From positions 1 to 22,653 of the forward strand of contig DCIO01000057.1 in the NCBI GenBank assembly GCA_002315885.1: 22,653 bases of DNA, written 5' to 3'. The DNA is from Lentisphaeria bacterium UBA1724. GTDB taxonomy: Bacteria > Verrucomicrobiota > Lentisphaeria > Oligosphaerales > Oligosphaeraceae. Positions 1-7,052 of this stretch are shown piece by piece; the first letter of the stretch is position 1; each line of letters opens with the position of its first letter. Both the position numbers and the translations under genes were made by a program. A model generated the notes under the pieces. The model was not told the origin of the DNA. It searched no databases and saw only the letters and a program-made list of their open reading frames with translations.

Positions 1-2
1 CT

Positions 3-40
3 AAGAGTTCGGCCCTAAGAGTTCAATTCAGGAAGAGTTC
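3..40. repeat. three copies of AAGAGTTC at the window edge
   Basis: The octamer AAGAGTTC occurs at 3-10, 17-24 and 33-40, with spacings of 14 and 16 bases. The first two copies are preceded by CT, giving CTAAGAGTTC. The innermost copy lies inside the last codons of the GH29 gene and the outer ones lie downstream of its stop. The array may continue to the left of the window. Its function is unknown. Confidence 0.5.
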
Positions 41-1357
41 GATAACGGGGACTTCTTGATTTGGTTTCTGGACAGGCAGTTCAAGTGCCACTGCGCCCTC
101 GGGGCATGATGCATTCAGTGCGGCGTTGACATTCTTGCTGTTGTCGCGCACCAGCACCTGGCTGCCATCGTGGAGGAACTGGGCATACTTGACCTTCCCT
201 GCCAGATTCGGCAGAGTGATGTGTTTGAATGGCCAATTCATGAGATGGACATAGAGGCGCTTGGTCTCGGGATTGTAGGTATAGCGGGTATCCACGGGAG
301 CGGGGAATTCCGCAGGGGCGGGACCACAGCCATAGATTGACTTGTTGTTATACTTCATCCACTTGCCGTATGCAGCCAAACGCTCCATGGCCCGTTCGTC
401 AATGAAACCACGGCCGGTGGGACCCACATTCATGATGAGATTGCCGCCACGGGAGACATGGTTGATGAGCATGTCGATGCACTGCTTGGAGTCCTTCCAG
501 CAGAGTTCATCGCGATAATATCCCCAGGACCCGGAGAAAGTCTGGCAGCCTTCCCAGGCTACCGGCTTGCCGTCGACAGTCACCTGCGCGTCGGGAGTAT
601 ACTGCTCGGGAGTGACGATGTCGCCGCTGCCCGGCAGATCCAGACGGTTGTCCACCACGATATCGGGCTGCAGGGAGCGCACCAGCTTGATCAGCTTCTC
701 TGCCTCCCAGTCATCCCCGCACTTGCCGTCCCAGGAACGGCGTTCGGGATGGCCTTTGCTCCAGACTTCGTCGTGACCATTTCGGCCCACGGGATAGGAG
801 AAATCGAACCACATGACATCAATCTTGCCGTAGTTGGTCAGCAGTTCGGTGACCTGGTCGCGCATATACTGCGCGTAGCGCTTCATATCACGCCCTTCAT
901 TCAGCTCATCGCGGTTAGGCAGATTGCGGAGTGGGTGATTGGGATCCACAGTGAAATCGGGATGATGCCAATCAATCAGCGAGTAATAGAGTCCCACGTG
1001 GATGCCCTCTGCGCGGAATGCATCCACGATTTCCCGCAGTGCGTCCCGTCCGAAAGGCGTGTTGGTGATTTTGTAGTCGGTGTATTTGGTATCCCAGAGG
1101 CAGAATCCCTCGTGGTGCTTGGTGGTGATGACAAAATACCGCATGCCTGCGTCTTTTGCGGCCTTCGCCCAGGCCTTGGGATCGAAGAGGTCGGGATTGA
1201 AGAGGTCGAAGTAGATCTGATAGTCTTCGTTGGTAATGCACTCGTAGTTGCGGATCCATTCGTGCCGAGCGGGCATGGAATAGAGTCCCCAGTGAATGAA
1301 CATACCGAAGCGATCGTGGACGAACCAGGAGGTGTCGCCGTGTCCGTAATTACCCAT
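23..1357 (-). CDS. alpha-L-fucosidase, GH29 family, cytoplasmic
   Basis: This 444-residue protein is a GH29 retaining alpha-L-fucosidase, which releases L-fucose from fucosylated glycans. The N-terminal (beta/alpha)8 barrel shows FGMFIHWGLYS (18-28), TTKHHEGFCLWDT (78-90) and VMWFDFSYP (181-189). D185 in that last stretch is the expected nucleophile, by family analogy. A second family stretch, SRGGNLIMNVGPTGRG, lies near 310, and a beta-rich tail follows. There is no signal peptide, so it probably acts in the cytoplasm on imported oligosaccharides. The ATG is preceded by AGGA about nine bases upstream. It lies 48 bases downstream of the AraM-like gene and is probably co-transcribed with it. 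The stop overlaps short AAGAGTTC repeats. The family call is firm; the exact substrate is not. Confidence 0.93.
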   Translation of the reverse strand: MGNYGHGDTSWFVHDRFGMFIHWGLYSMPARHEWIRNYECITNEDYQIYFDLFNPDLFDPKAWAKAAKDAGMRYFVITTKHHEGFCLWDTKYTDYKITNTPFGRDALREIVDAFRAEGIHVGLYYSLIDWHHPDFTVDPNHPLRNLPNRDELNEGRDMKRYAQYMRDQVTELLTNYGKIDVMWFDFSYPVGRNGHDEVWSKGHPERRSWDGKCGDDWEAEKLIKLVRSLQPDIVVDNRLDLPGSGDIVTPEQYTPDAQVTVDGKPVAWEGCQTFSGSWGYYRDELCWKDSKQCIDMLINHVSRGGNLIMNVGPTGRGFIDERAMERLAAYGKWMKYNNKSIYGCGPAPAEFPAPVDTRYTYNPETKRLYVHLMNWPFKHITLPNLAGKVKYAQFLHDGSQVLVRDNSKNVNAALNASCPEGAVALELPVQKPNQEVPVIELFLN

Positions 1358-1405
1358 TGTTGTATTCCTATTTTTTGCGTTGGAGTGAAGAGAAAACGTG
1401 AAAAT

Positions 1406-2734
1406 CTATCTCGCAAATCTATCCTGGATGCGCTGGCAGATGATATCGGTTATGCCCAGATCCAGCATGGCGTCGTGGATGGTGTATCGGTTGCGAATCA
1501 TCCCCGCACCGTAGGTGGTGAAACGGAGGTATTCAGGCGTCAAGCCGATGTCCTCAAAGGAAGTGGGACATCCCAAAGAGGCGAAGCGGGCCTTCAGTTC
1601 ATCGAAGGGAATGAGCTGCTTGCGCAACTTTTCTGCCACCGCCGCATGAGTATCCAGCAGAAGCTCTCTGCGCGCCACCGCCGCCTCGCCCTTGGGGAGC
1701 TTATCCAACGAGACCTTCCGAGCGCTCTCCTCGAAGATGGTCCCGCCCAGGAATTCCGTGACCTGCGCATTGCGGACCTCCTCGGAAAGATAGGGCAAGT
1801 CGGCAACCAGCGCGGATAACTCGTCAGTGGTCATCTTCAGATAGACCTCCTCCTGTAGCGCGGTGGTAAGGAGAGTCCCCACCGCCACCTTGAAACCATG
1901 GGAGGGCTGGACGCCATCCTTGCGGATGTCACGCATCTCCCAGCAGTGGCTGTAGAGGTGCTCAGCGCCAGAAGCAGGACGGGAGTCCTTCATGTACTGC
2001 ATGGCAAAGCCCGTCTGCGCCAGTCCTTCGAAGAGATTGCGGAAACGCACCGCATCCCCCGCCTTGAGTTCTTCAGGAGCTTCCAGCCACATCTGGAGAT
2101 TCTTCTGGACCATCCCCCAGGCCACGGGATTCAGAGGCGCCTGCCCAACCGCATCCGCAATAAACCAGTCGCCACCGGCAGGGACCTTCGCCGCAAGATC
2201 GGCATATCCCGCCGCAGTCATCTCAAAGGGTGCGGTGGCCAGCACCGCGTTGTCCGCCGCGATGACCAACGGCGCGGGACAGGCCAGAGTCTGCTTCAGA
2301 CCATCCTTGGTGATGGCGGCACCGGCGGAAGTATATCCGTCGACAGAACAAGCCGTGGCACAGCAGAGATAGCCGTCAATCCCCAACTCAAAGGTCGTCC
2401 GCTTGACCAAATCGTTGATGGTGCCGCTGCCTACCGCAATGGGACGATGGCCCTTCAGGGGTTCCCGCAGACGCTCCACCAACGGATACTCCGCATGGAA
2501 TGGCGGCTCCGCAGGGAAAAGATATGGCGTATCCACCACAAGGCCATCCGCCTGCAATAGCATCTGCAACTTCTCTCCTGCCACACGCCAGGTGTTCCCG
2601 TCCGCTACAATGCGAATGGGGAGAGTGTCGTTGGGCCAGGTCTCACGCACAAAACGGGGAATTTCCTGCAGGACGTCATCACCGATAATGCAAAGACGGG
2701 TCTGCAACCCAGAGGGAATTGGCAAGACAGACAT
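1406..2734 (-). CDS. sn-glycerol-1-phosphate dehydrogenase-like (AraM/EgsA family)
   Basis: This 442-residue member of the iron-containing alcohol dehydrogenase superfamily most resembles the AraM/EgsA branch, which reduces dihydroxyacetone phosphate to sn-glycerol-1-phosphate with NAD(P)H. Visible signatures are the nucleotide loop VGSGTINDL (101-109), the metal/substrate stretch ATACSVDGYTSAGAAIT (126-142, with D132), and the metal-site histidines in EHLYSHCWEM (258-267) and PSHGF (277-281). These fit the Asp-His-His metal site known for the family. It is cytoplasmic with no signal peptide. It is first in a likely two-gene unit with the fucosidase, behind an extended -10 promoter. No clear Shine-Dalgarno site precedes the ATG. 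A link to sugar or arabinose metabolism is possible but not shown. Confidence 0.85.
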   Translation of the reverse strand: MSVLPIPSGLQTRLCIIGDDVLQEIPRFVRETWPNDTLPIRIVADGNTWRVAGEKLQMLLQADGLVVDTPYLFPAEPPFHAEYPLVERLREPLKGHRPIAVGSGTINDLVKRTTFELGIDGYLCCATACSVDGYTSAGAAITKDGLKQTLACPAPLVIAADNAVLATAPFEMTAAGYADLAAKVPAGGDWFIADAVGQAPLNPVAWGMVQKNLQMWLEAPEELKAGDAVRFRNLFEGLAQTGFAMQYMKDSRPASGAEHLYSHCWEMRDIRKDGVQPSHGFKVAVGTLLTTALQEEVYLKMTTDELSALVADLPYLSEEVRNAQVTEFLGGTIFEESARKVSLDKLPKGEAAVARRELLLDTHAAVAEKLRKQLIPFDELKARFASLGCPTSFEDIGLTPEYLRFTTYGAGMIRNRYTIHDAMLDLGITDIICQRIQDRFAR

Positions 2735-2784
2735 TTTGGGGATATTTTTCTAAGAGAATTTTGGGAGGGAGAAGTATTTGTTCT

Positions 2785-2793
2785 ACTATAGCA
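2785..2793 (-). promoter_or_regulatory. extended -10 promoter for the AraM-like gene
   Basis: On the minus strand the sequence reads TGCTATAGT: the -10 hexamer TATAGT at 2785-2790 with a TG extension. It lies about 50 bases upstream of the ATG at 2734. No good -35 hexamer is visible, which is common for extended -10 promoters. A terminator for the upstream lipoprotein lies just before it, so a new transcript is expected here. Confidence 0.5.
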
Positions 2794-2836
2794 TTTAGGT
2801 AGAAAATTGTTTCATCGAACACATCCTCCACCAGCA

Positions 2837-2873
2837 ATAAAAAAGCCGCCGAACCCAAAAGGCACGACGGCTC
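2837..2873 (-). terminator. Rho-independent terminator after the mini-lipoproteins
   Basis: On the minus strand AGCCGTCG (2872-2865) pairs with CGGCGGCT (2851-2844). This gives an 8-bp stem with one G-T pair and a 13-base loop, followed directly by a run of T. It lies 21 bases after the stop of the lipoprotein gene at 2894. Confidence 0.85.
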
Positions 2874-2893
2874 TCACGAACTTCAAGAACCTG

Positions 2894-3193
2894 CTACTTG
2901 ATCTTGAGTTTCAGTCCCTTGAGACGCTTTTCAATCAACTGCATAATCTTGACCCGCGCCTGGGGTTCATGCTCCGCCATATAGGCATCCGCGCGCTCCT
3001 TCTCTTTCTGGGACAAGGAATTATAACGGAACTGGTAGTTCACCAGATCCGCCAAGCTCTCCTCATGAAGTGCCTGAATTCCCTCTTCCGCAAGCTTCTC
3101 GCCTTCGCTCTTGCAGGAAGCGCAGAAGGTAAGCATGGCGCCTGCAAGCATCAGCAACATGATGAACCGGAAGATTGGGTTTCTTCTTTTCAT
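2894..3193 (-). CDS. small lipoprotein of unknown function (paralogue 1)
   Basis: This 99-residue protein has a charged N-terminus, a hydrophobic segment (8-23) and Cys27 followed by KSEGEKLAEEG. It is probably an exported lipoprotein, although the lipobox (CASC) is not ideal at -3. The mature part is highly charged, probably helical, and contains the block AYMAEHEPQ. It aligns without gaps to the protein encoded immediately upstream (3305-3595), sharing SCKSEGEKLA, GI.AL, YxxLS, the A.AY..EHEPQ block and the GLKL ending. The pair is clearly a tandem duplication. I do not recognise the family and assign no function. A terminator follows it. Confidence 0.8.
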   Translation of the reverse strand: MKRRNPIFRFIMLLMLAGAMLTFCASCKSEGEKLAEEGIQALHEESLADLVNYQFRYNSLSQKEKERADAYMAEHEPQARVKIMQLIEKRLKGLKLKIK

Positions 3194-3250
3194 AAAAGGA
3201 GTCCTCGGGGCTACGAAAATATGCGGAATCTTGAAAAGACGGTCCGTGTT

Positions 3251-3271
3251 CTTTCTCAGGGAACGAGAAAG
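3251..3271 (-). other. perfect 7-bp hairpin between the two mini-lipoproteins
   Basis: CTTTCTC (3251-3257) and GAGAAAG (3265-3271) form a perfect 7-bp inverted repeat with a 7-base loop, in the 111-bp spacer between the paralogues. No T-run follows, so it is more likely an RNA processing or stability element than a terminator. Confidence 0.4.
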
Positions 3272-3304
3272 TGCAAGAATTATTGTGCGATTTCGGTAAA
3301 ACTA

Positions 3305-3595
3305 CTACAGTTTGAGACCGCCGAATTTCTTCTGGACCAGTTTCGCTGCCTTTTCCTTGTACTGGGGCTCATGCTTTTCCAGGTATGCCTCGGCCTTCTT
3401 CTGCTCCTCGGGGGAGAGTTTCTCATACTCGCTCTTCATCTTCAGAAGGCCATCAAAATCCTCGGCATTCAGAGCGACAATGCCCTTGGCGGCCAACTTT
3501 TCACCCTCGCTCTTGCAGGAAGTGGTGAAGGTCAATAGACTGGCGAAGAGTGCAAAGACTAGGAAATACCTCAGAAAAGAAGTGGATTTTTTCAT
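3305..3595 (-). CDS. small lipoprotein of unknown function (paralogue 2)
   Basis: This 96-residue protein has a Lys-rich N-terminus, a hydrophobic stretch (7-23) and Cys27 in the context TTSCKSEGEKLA, so a lipid-anchored envelope protein is likely. The mature region is Lys/Glu-rich, predicted helical, and contains SPEEQKKAEAYLEKHEPQ. It is the paralogue of the next gene downstream (2894-3193). The start is well supported: AAAGGAG lies six bases before the ATG, one of the best ribosome sites in the window. It sits 39 bases after leuA, so it may be read at the end of the glnS-fabG-potD-leuA run or from its own promoter. Function unknown. Confidence 0.82.
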   Translation of the reverse strand: MKKSTSFLRYFLVFALFASLLTFTTSCKSEGEKLAAKGIVALNAEDFDGLLKMKSEYEKLSPEEQKKAEAYLEKHEPQYKEKAAKLVQKKFGGLKL

Positions 3596-3634
3596 GACTG
3601 CTCCTTTAAGTTGTTCGGGGTGAAGGGAAAAAAA

Positions 3635-5164
3635 TCAAAGTGGTTCTGCGGCAATCAACTGATTGAGTGCGGAAAGATATGCAAGGAGACTGGCCTCAAT
3701 GATATCGGTGGAAAGTCCACGACCCGTGTAACTATGACCGTCCGTGCGCAATTTTACCATGACATCACCCAGGGTGTCCTTACCCTCGGAAATGGAGTTG
3801 ATGGTATAGATGTCAAAGGTATGTTCCTTGGGCTTGACGATGTTGTCGATTGCCTTGAATGCCGCATCAATGGGACCATCGCCCAATGCCACCTGCTCCA
3901 TCTTCTCCTTGCCTTTCTTCAGGCAGACCGTGCTGGTAGCGCTGGTGAAGTTGCTGGTATAGACCACGAAACGCACCAACTCGTAGCCGCCTTCCAAGGG
4001 CGCAGTTACCTCCGTGACCTTATTGTGGGTCACAATGGCGCGCAAATCCGCGTCATTGACTACCTTCTTGCGGTCACACAACGCCTTGAACTGCTCAAAG
4101 CACAACTGCACCAACTCAGGAGTCAGGCGATAGCCCAGTTCCTTGAGATACTCCTCGAAAGCGTGACGCCCAGAGTGTTTGCCTAACACCAGCCCGTTGT
4201 CGCGTATGCCCACACTCTCGGGTGTCATAATCTGGTAGGTGGACGCGTTGGCCAACATCCCATGCTGATGGACGCCTGCTTCGTGAACAAAGGCATTCCG
4301 TCCCACAATGGGTTTTGTCATGGGTGGCTTCTGACCGATGATGTTGTAGACCGTCTGGCTGGCCCGGTAAATCATGGTGGAGTCAACACGACAATCCACC
4401 TGATGAAGATCTTTGCGGGTAAGCAGAGACATGACCACCTCCTCCAGGGAAGTATTTCCCGCACGCTCGCCAAGACCGTTGATGGTGCATTCCACCTGCG
4501 TAGCACCGCTATGGATTGCCGCCAGGGTATTCGCCGTGGCAAGCCCCAAGTCGTTATGGCAATGGGCGGCAAAAGTCACATCAGAGGCGCCACGGACATT
4601 TCCAAGGACATACCGGAACATCTCCTCCACCTCCCAGGGCGTGGCGTAACCCACGGTATCCGGCAAATCAATGACGGAAGCCCCCGAGTCAATGGCGCCC
4701 TGCACTACCGACAACAGGAATTCCCGATCGGAACGAGTGGCATCCTCGCAGGAGAACTCCACATCACCGAAATGCTTCCGTGCGTAGGCGACCATCTTCT
4801 TCGCTCGTTCCAGGACTTCAGCGGGAGTCATCTGGAGCTTGTATTGCATGTGTATCGGCGAGGTCGCCAAAAACAGATGTATCCGCGGAGAAGAAGCATT
4901 CTTCAGAGCCTTCCAGGTGGCGTCAATATCCGAAGTAACGCACCGCGAGAGTGCGCAGACCCGGCATTCCGTCACCGCGGAAGCAATCGCAGAAACTGCC
5001 TCGAAGTCCCCCTGGGAAGCCACAGGAAAACCTGCTTCGATGACATCCACATGCATTCGCTCCAGGCATTTCACGACCTCGAGTTTCTCCTTGAGGTTCA
5101 TGCTGCAGCCTGGCGCTTGCTCGCCATCCCGCAAAGTAGTATCTAGGACTTTTATCAGCGACAT
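3635..5164 (-). CDS. leuA: 2-isopropylmalate synthase
   Basis: This enzyme condenses acetyl-CoA with 2-oxoisovalerate in the first committed step of leucine synthesis. At 509 residues it matches the full-length bacterial form. The HMGL-like TIM barrel shows DTTLRDGEQAPG (8-19), the metal-binding HCHND (201-205) and NGLGERAGNTSLEEVVM (229-245). From about residue 380 onward there is a LeuA regulatory domain, which normally binds leucine for feedback inhibition (KGKEKMEQVALGDGPIDAAF near 420). It starts 12 bases after the potD-like stop. The only SD-like AGGAG lies about 16 bases upstream of the ATG. No leuB, leuC or leuD is in the window, so leucine genes are dispersed here. Homocitrate or citramalate synthase are less likely given the length and motifs. 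Confidence 0.95.
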   Translation of the reverse strand: MSLIKVLDTTLRDGEQAPGCSMNLKEKLEVVKCLERMHVDVIEAGFPVASQGDFEAVSAIASAVTECRVCALSRCVTSDIDATWKALKNASSPRIHLFLATSPIHMQYKLQMTPAEVLERAKKMVAYARKHFGDVEFSCEDATRSDREFLLSVVQGAIDSGASVIDLPDTVGYATPWEVEEMFRYVLGNVRGASDVTFAAHCHNDLGLATANTLAAIHSGATQVECTINGLGERAGNTSLEEVVMSLLTRKDLHQVDCRVDSTMIYRASQTVYNIIGQKPPMTKPIVGRNAFVHEAGVHQHGMLANASTYQIMTPESVGIRDNGLVLGKHSGRHAFEEYLKELGYRLTPELVQLCFEQFKALCDRKKVVNDADLRAIVTHNKVTEVTAPLEGGYELVRFVVYTSNFTSATSTVCLKKGKEKMEQVALGDGPIDAAFKAIDNIVKPKEHTFDIYTINSISEGKDTLGDVMVKLRTDGHSYTGRGLSTDIIEASLLAYLSALNQLIAAEPL

Positions 5165-5176
5165 GAGGAAACGAGA

Positions 5177-6235
5177 CTACTCCTGCCCAGCCTTGATCCG
5201 GTTCCAGTATTTCAGGTGACGGGCCTCCTGCTCGGGAGAGAGCTCGGGCATGAACTCAGATTTCTCCAGGACTTCCGCAGGAATCAAGAAATTGCCATTG
5301 GCAATCTGTTCCTGGTCCATCAAAGGCAAAGCCATGGAATTCGGGCAGTAGGTATGCACGTCACGGATGCTCTTTGCAGCATTTTCGGGTTCATGCAGGA
5401 AATTGATGAGCTTGTAGGCCAGGTCTGTATTGGGAGCGCCCGTAGGAATCACCAGCATATCGCAACTCATGAAACATCCCTCGGAGGGCATCACGAACTT
5501 CAGGGTATCGGGAGACTCATCCACCACCTGAGCCAAGTCACTGAAATAGCCCATCACAACCAGGAATTCGCCTGCGGAAAGACCATTCTTATACTGCTCA
5601 TTCTCAAATTTCACGATATTTTCGCGCCACTTGAGACCGAGTTTCACCACCTCTTCCATGCGCTCGTCGCCATGTTCCGGGTCGTCCAAATCCGCCGCAG
5701 AATACCCCAGGCTCTTTGCCAGAGCGCCCATGACTTCGGTGTAGTCATCCAGCAGGGTCATGCGCCCACGCAGAGACTCATCCAAGAAAGCAGTCCAGGA
5801 GCCATTGAAATCGGGCAGTCTTTCTTTGTTGTATCCCAGACCTGTATAGCTCATGAAATAGGGAACGCTGTATTCCAGAACCTCACTGGGCATCTTCTCC
5901 AGAATGCTGTTGTCCAGATACTGGAGATTGGGCAGACGAGACTTATCCAGTTTCTGAATCATGTTCTCATTCTTCATCTTGCCGATGTAGTAATGACTGG
6001 GAACGATGATATCGTAGCCCGTTCCGCCCGCCTGGAGTTTGGCGAACATCATCTCATTGGAATCGAAGATATCCAGCTTCACCACGCAGTTGTTCTGCTT
6101 TTCAAAGTCTTCAACAATCTCCGGAGAGAAATAGTCGCACCAAGTATAGACGTGCAGGACCTGCTTTCGGCTGCAGCCAGTCAATGCAAAGACCCCGAGA
6201 ACCAAGAAAAGGATTAAGAAATTGCGGTTCTTCAT
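5177..6235 (-). CDS. polyamine-type ABC substrate-binding lipoprotein (PotD-like)
   Basis: This 352-residue protein has a lipoprotein signal (ALTGC, Cys21) and a periplasmic binding protein type 2 fold of the spermidine/putrescine family. Family features are VLHVYTWCDYFSPEIVEDFEKQ near 26-47, GYDIIVPSHYYIGKM, and a C-terminal helical part with AYKLINFLHEPENAAK. In the family the protein hands spermidine or putrescine to a PotBC permease with PotA as ATPase. No potA, potB or potC flanks it; the neighbours are fabG-like and leuA. It may serve a transporter encoded elsewhere or have another role. No clear SD precedes the ATG, and the 55-bp leader contains a GAATT-rich run. Family call firm, ligand inferred. 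Confidence 0.88.
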   Translation of the reverse strand: MKNRNFLILFLVLGVFALTGCSRKQVLHVYTWCDYFSPEIVEDFEKQNNCVVKLDIFDSNEMMFAKLQAGGTGYDIIVPSHYYIGKMKNENMIQKLDKSRLPNLQYLDNSILEKMPSEVLEYSVPYFMSYTGLGYNKERLPDFNGSWTAFLDESLRGRMTLLDDYTEVMGALAKSLGYSAADLDDPEHGDERMEEVVKLGLKWRENIVKFENEQYKNGLSAGEFLVVMGYFSDLAQVVDESPDTLKFVMPSEGCFMSCDMLVIPTGAPNTDLAYKLINFLHEPENAAKSIRDVHTYCPNSMALPLMDQEQIANGNFLIPAEVLEKSEFMPELSPEQEARHLKYWNRIKAGQE

Positions 6236-6290
6236 GTGAGGAATGAATTGAATTGAATTTTGAATGGAATTTTTGAGTTAAAAATGGACT

Positions 6291-7040
6291 TTACAGTCCA
6301 CCTGAAATTTCCAGAACGGAACCTGTCACATAGCCTGCCAAGGGCCCCAGGAGATAGAGAACGCCATCCGCGACTTCCTCCACACGCCCAAAACGGCGGC
6401 AGGGAACGAGCGAAGCATACTCCTTCTTCTGCTCCTCGGAAAGTTCGCCGATGAATTCCGTGTCAATGAACCCCGGGGAGACGCAATTCACGGTGATGCC
6501 ACGACGCGCCACCTCTTTCGCCAGGGAACGGCACATGCCCACCAGACCCGCCTTGGAGGCCGCGTAGTTTGCCTGGCCATTCCAGCCAAGACGCCCCATC
6601 GGGGAAGTGATGAAGACCACACGACCACTGCGTTTCCGCAGCATCCGCAGCACGGCCTGCTTGGCGACGTGGAACGCGCCGTCCAAATTGACGGAGAGCA
6701 CCCGCCGCCAGGATTCCTCAGGCAGCATGGCCACCACGCCATCCTGACGGATTCCAGCGCAATTCACCAGGATGTCCAGCTGTTCGTATTTGGCATCGAA
6801 CTCCTGAAAGAATGCCTCTACCGCCTGGTTGTCCGCCACGTCAAATGCGCGGGTCGTACAACGCTGGCGCTCTTCGTCCGGCAGAGAAGCCAGGAATGCC
6901 TCGGCCGCAGCGGCATTGCCGCCGTATGTGGCGACCACAGTGGCCCCGCACGCCAGAAGCGCACGGGTGACTGCGCCGCCTATGCCGCGGGTGCCCCCCG
7001 TGACAATGGCGATTTGATTGGATAGGTCCTGCAAGGGCAT
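6291..7040 (-). CDS. SDR-family 3-oxoacyl-ACP reductase-like (FabG-like)
   Basis: This is a 249-residue classical short-chain dehydrogenase. It shows the NADP(H) loop TGGTRGIGGAV (14-24), the NCAG motif (93-96), N118 and the catalytic set S146, Y159, K163 in SPMGRLGWNGQANYAASK. The ending GYVTGSVLEISGGL is typical of FabG, which reduces 3-oxoacyl-ACP in fatty acid elongation. The Ser lies in ITSPMG rather than the usual ISS, so another SDR role is possible. No acpP, fabD or fabF is nearby; it sits 12 bases after glnS in a mixed operon-like run. No Shine-Dalgarno site is evident, which may mean coupling to glnS translation. Confidence 0.88.
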   Translation of the reverse strand: MPLQDLSNQIAIVTGGTRGIGGAVTRALLACGATVVATYGGNAAAAEAFLASLPDEERQRCTTRAFDVADNQAVEAFFQEFDAKYEQLDILVNCAGIRQDGVVAMLPEESWRRVLSVNLDGAFHVAKQAVLRMLRKRSGRVVFITSPMGRLGWNGQANYAASKAGLVGMCRSLAKEVARRGITVNCVSPGFIDTEFIGELSEEQKKEYASLVPCRRFGRVEEVADGVLYLLGPLAGYVTGSVLEISGGL

Positions 7041-7052
7041 TGTGGTAAATGA

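Noticed and set aside
458..1819. A 453-codon plus-strand frame across the fucosidase/AraM-like junction
   Set aside because: It runs antisense through two recognised enzymes and a short intergenic gap and shows no domain of its own.
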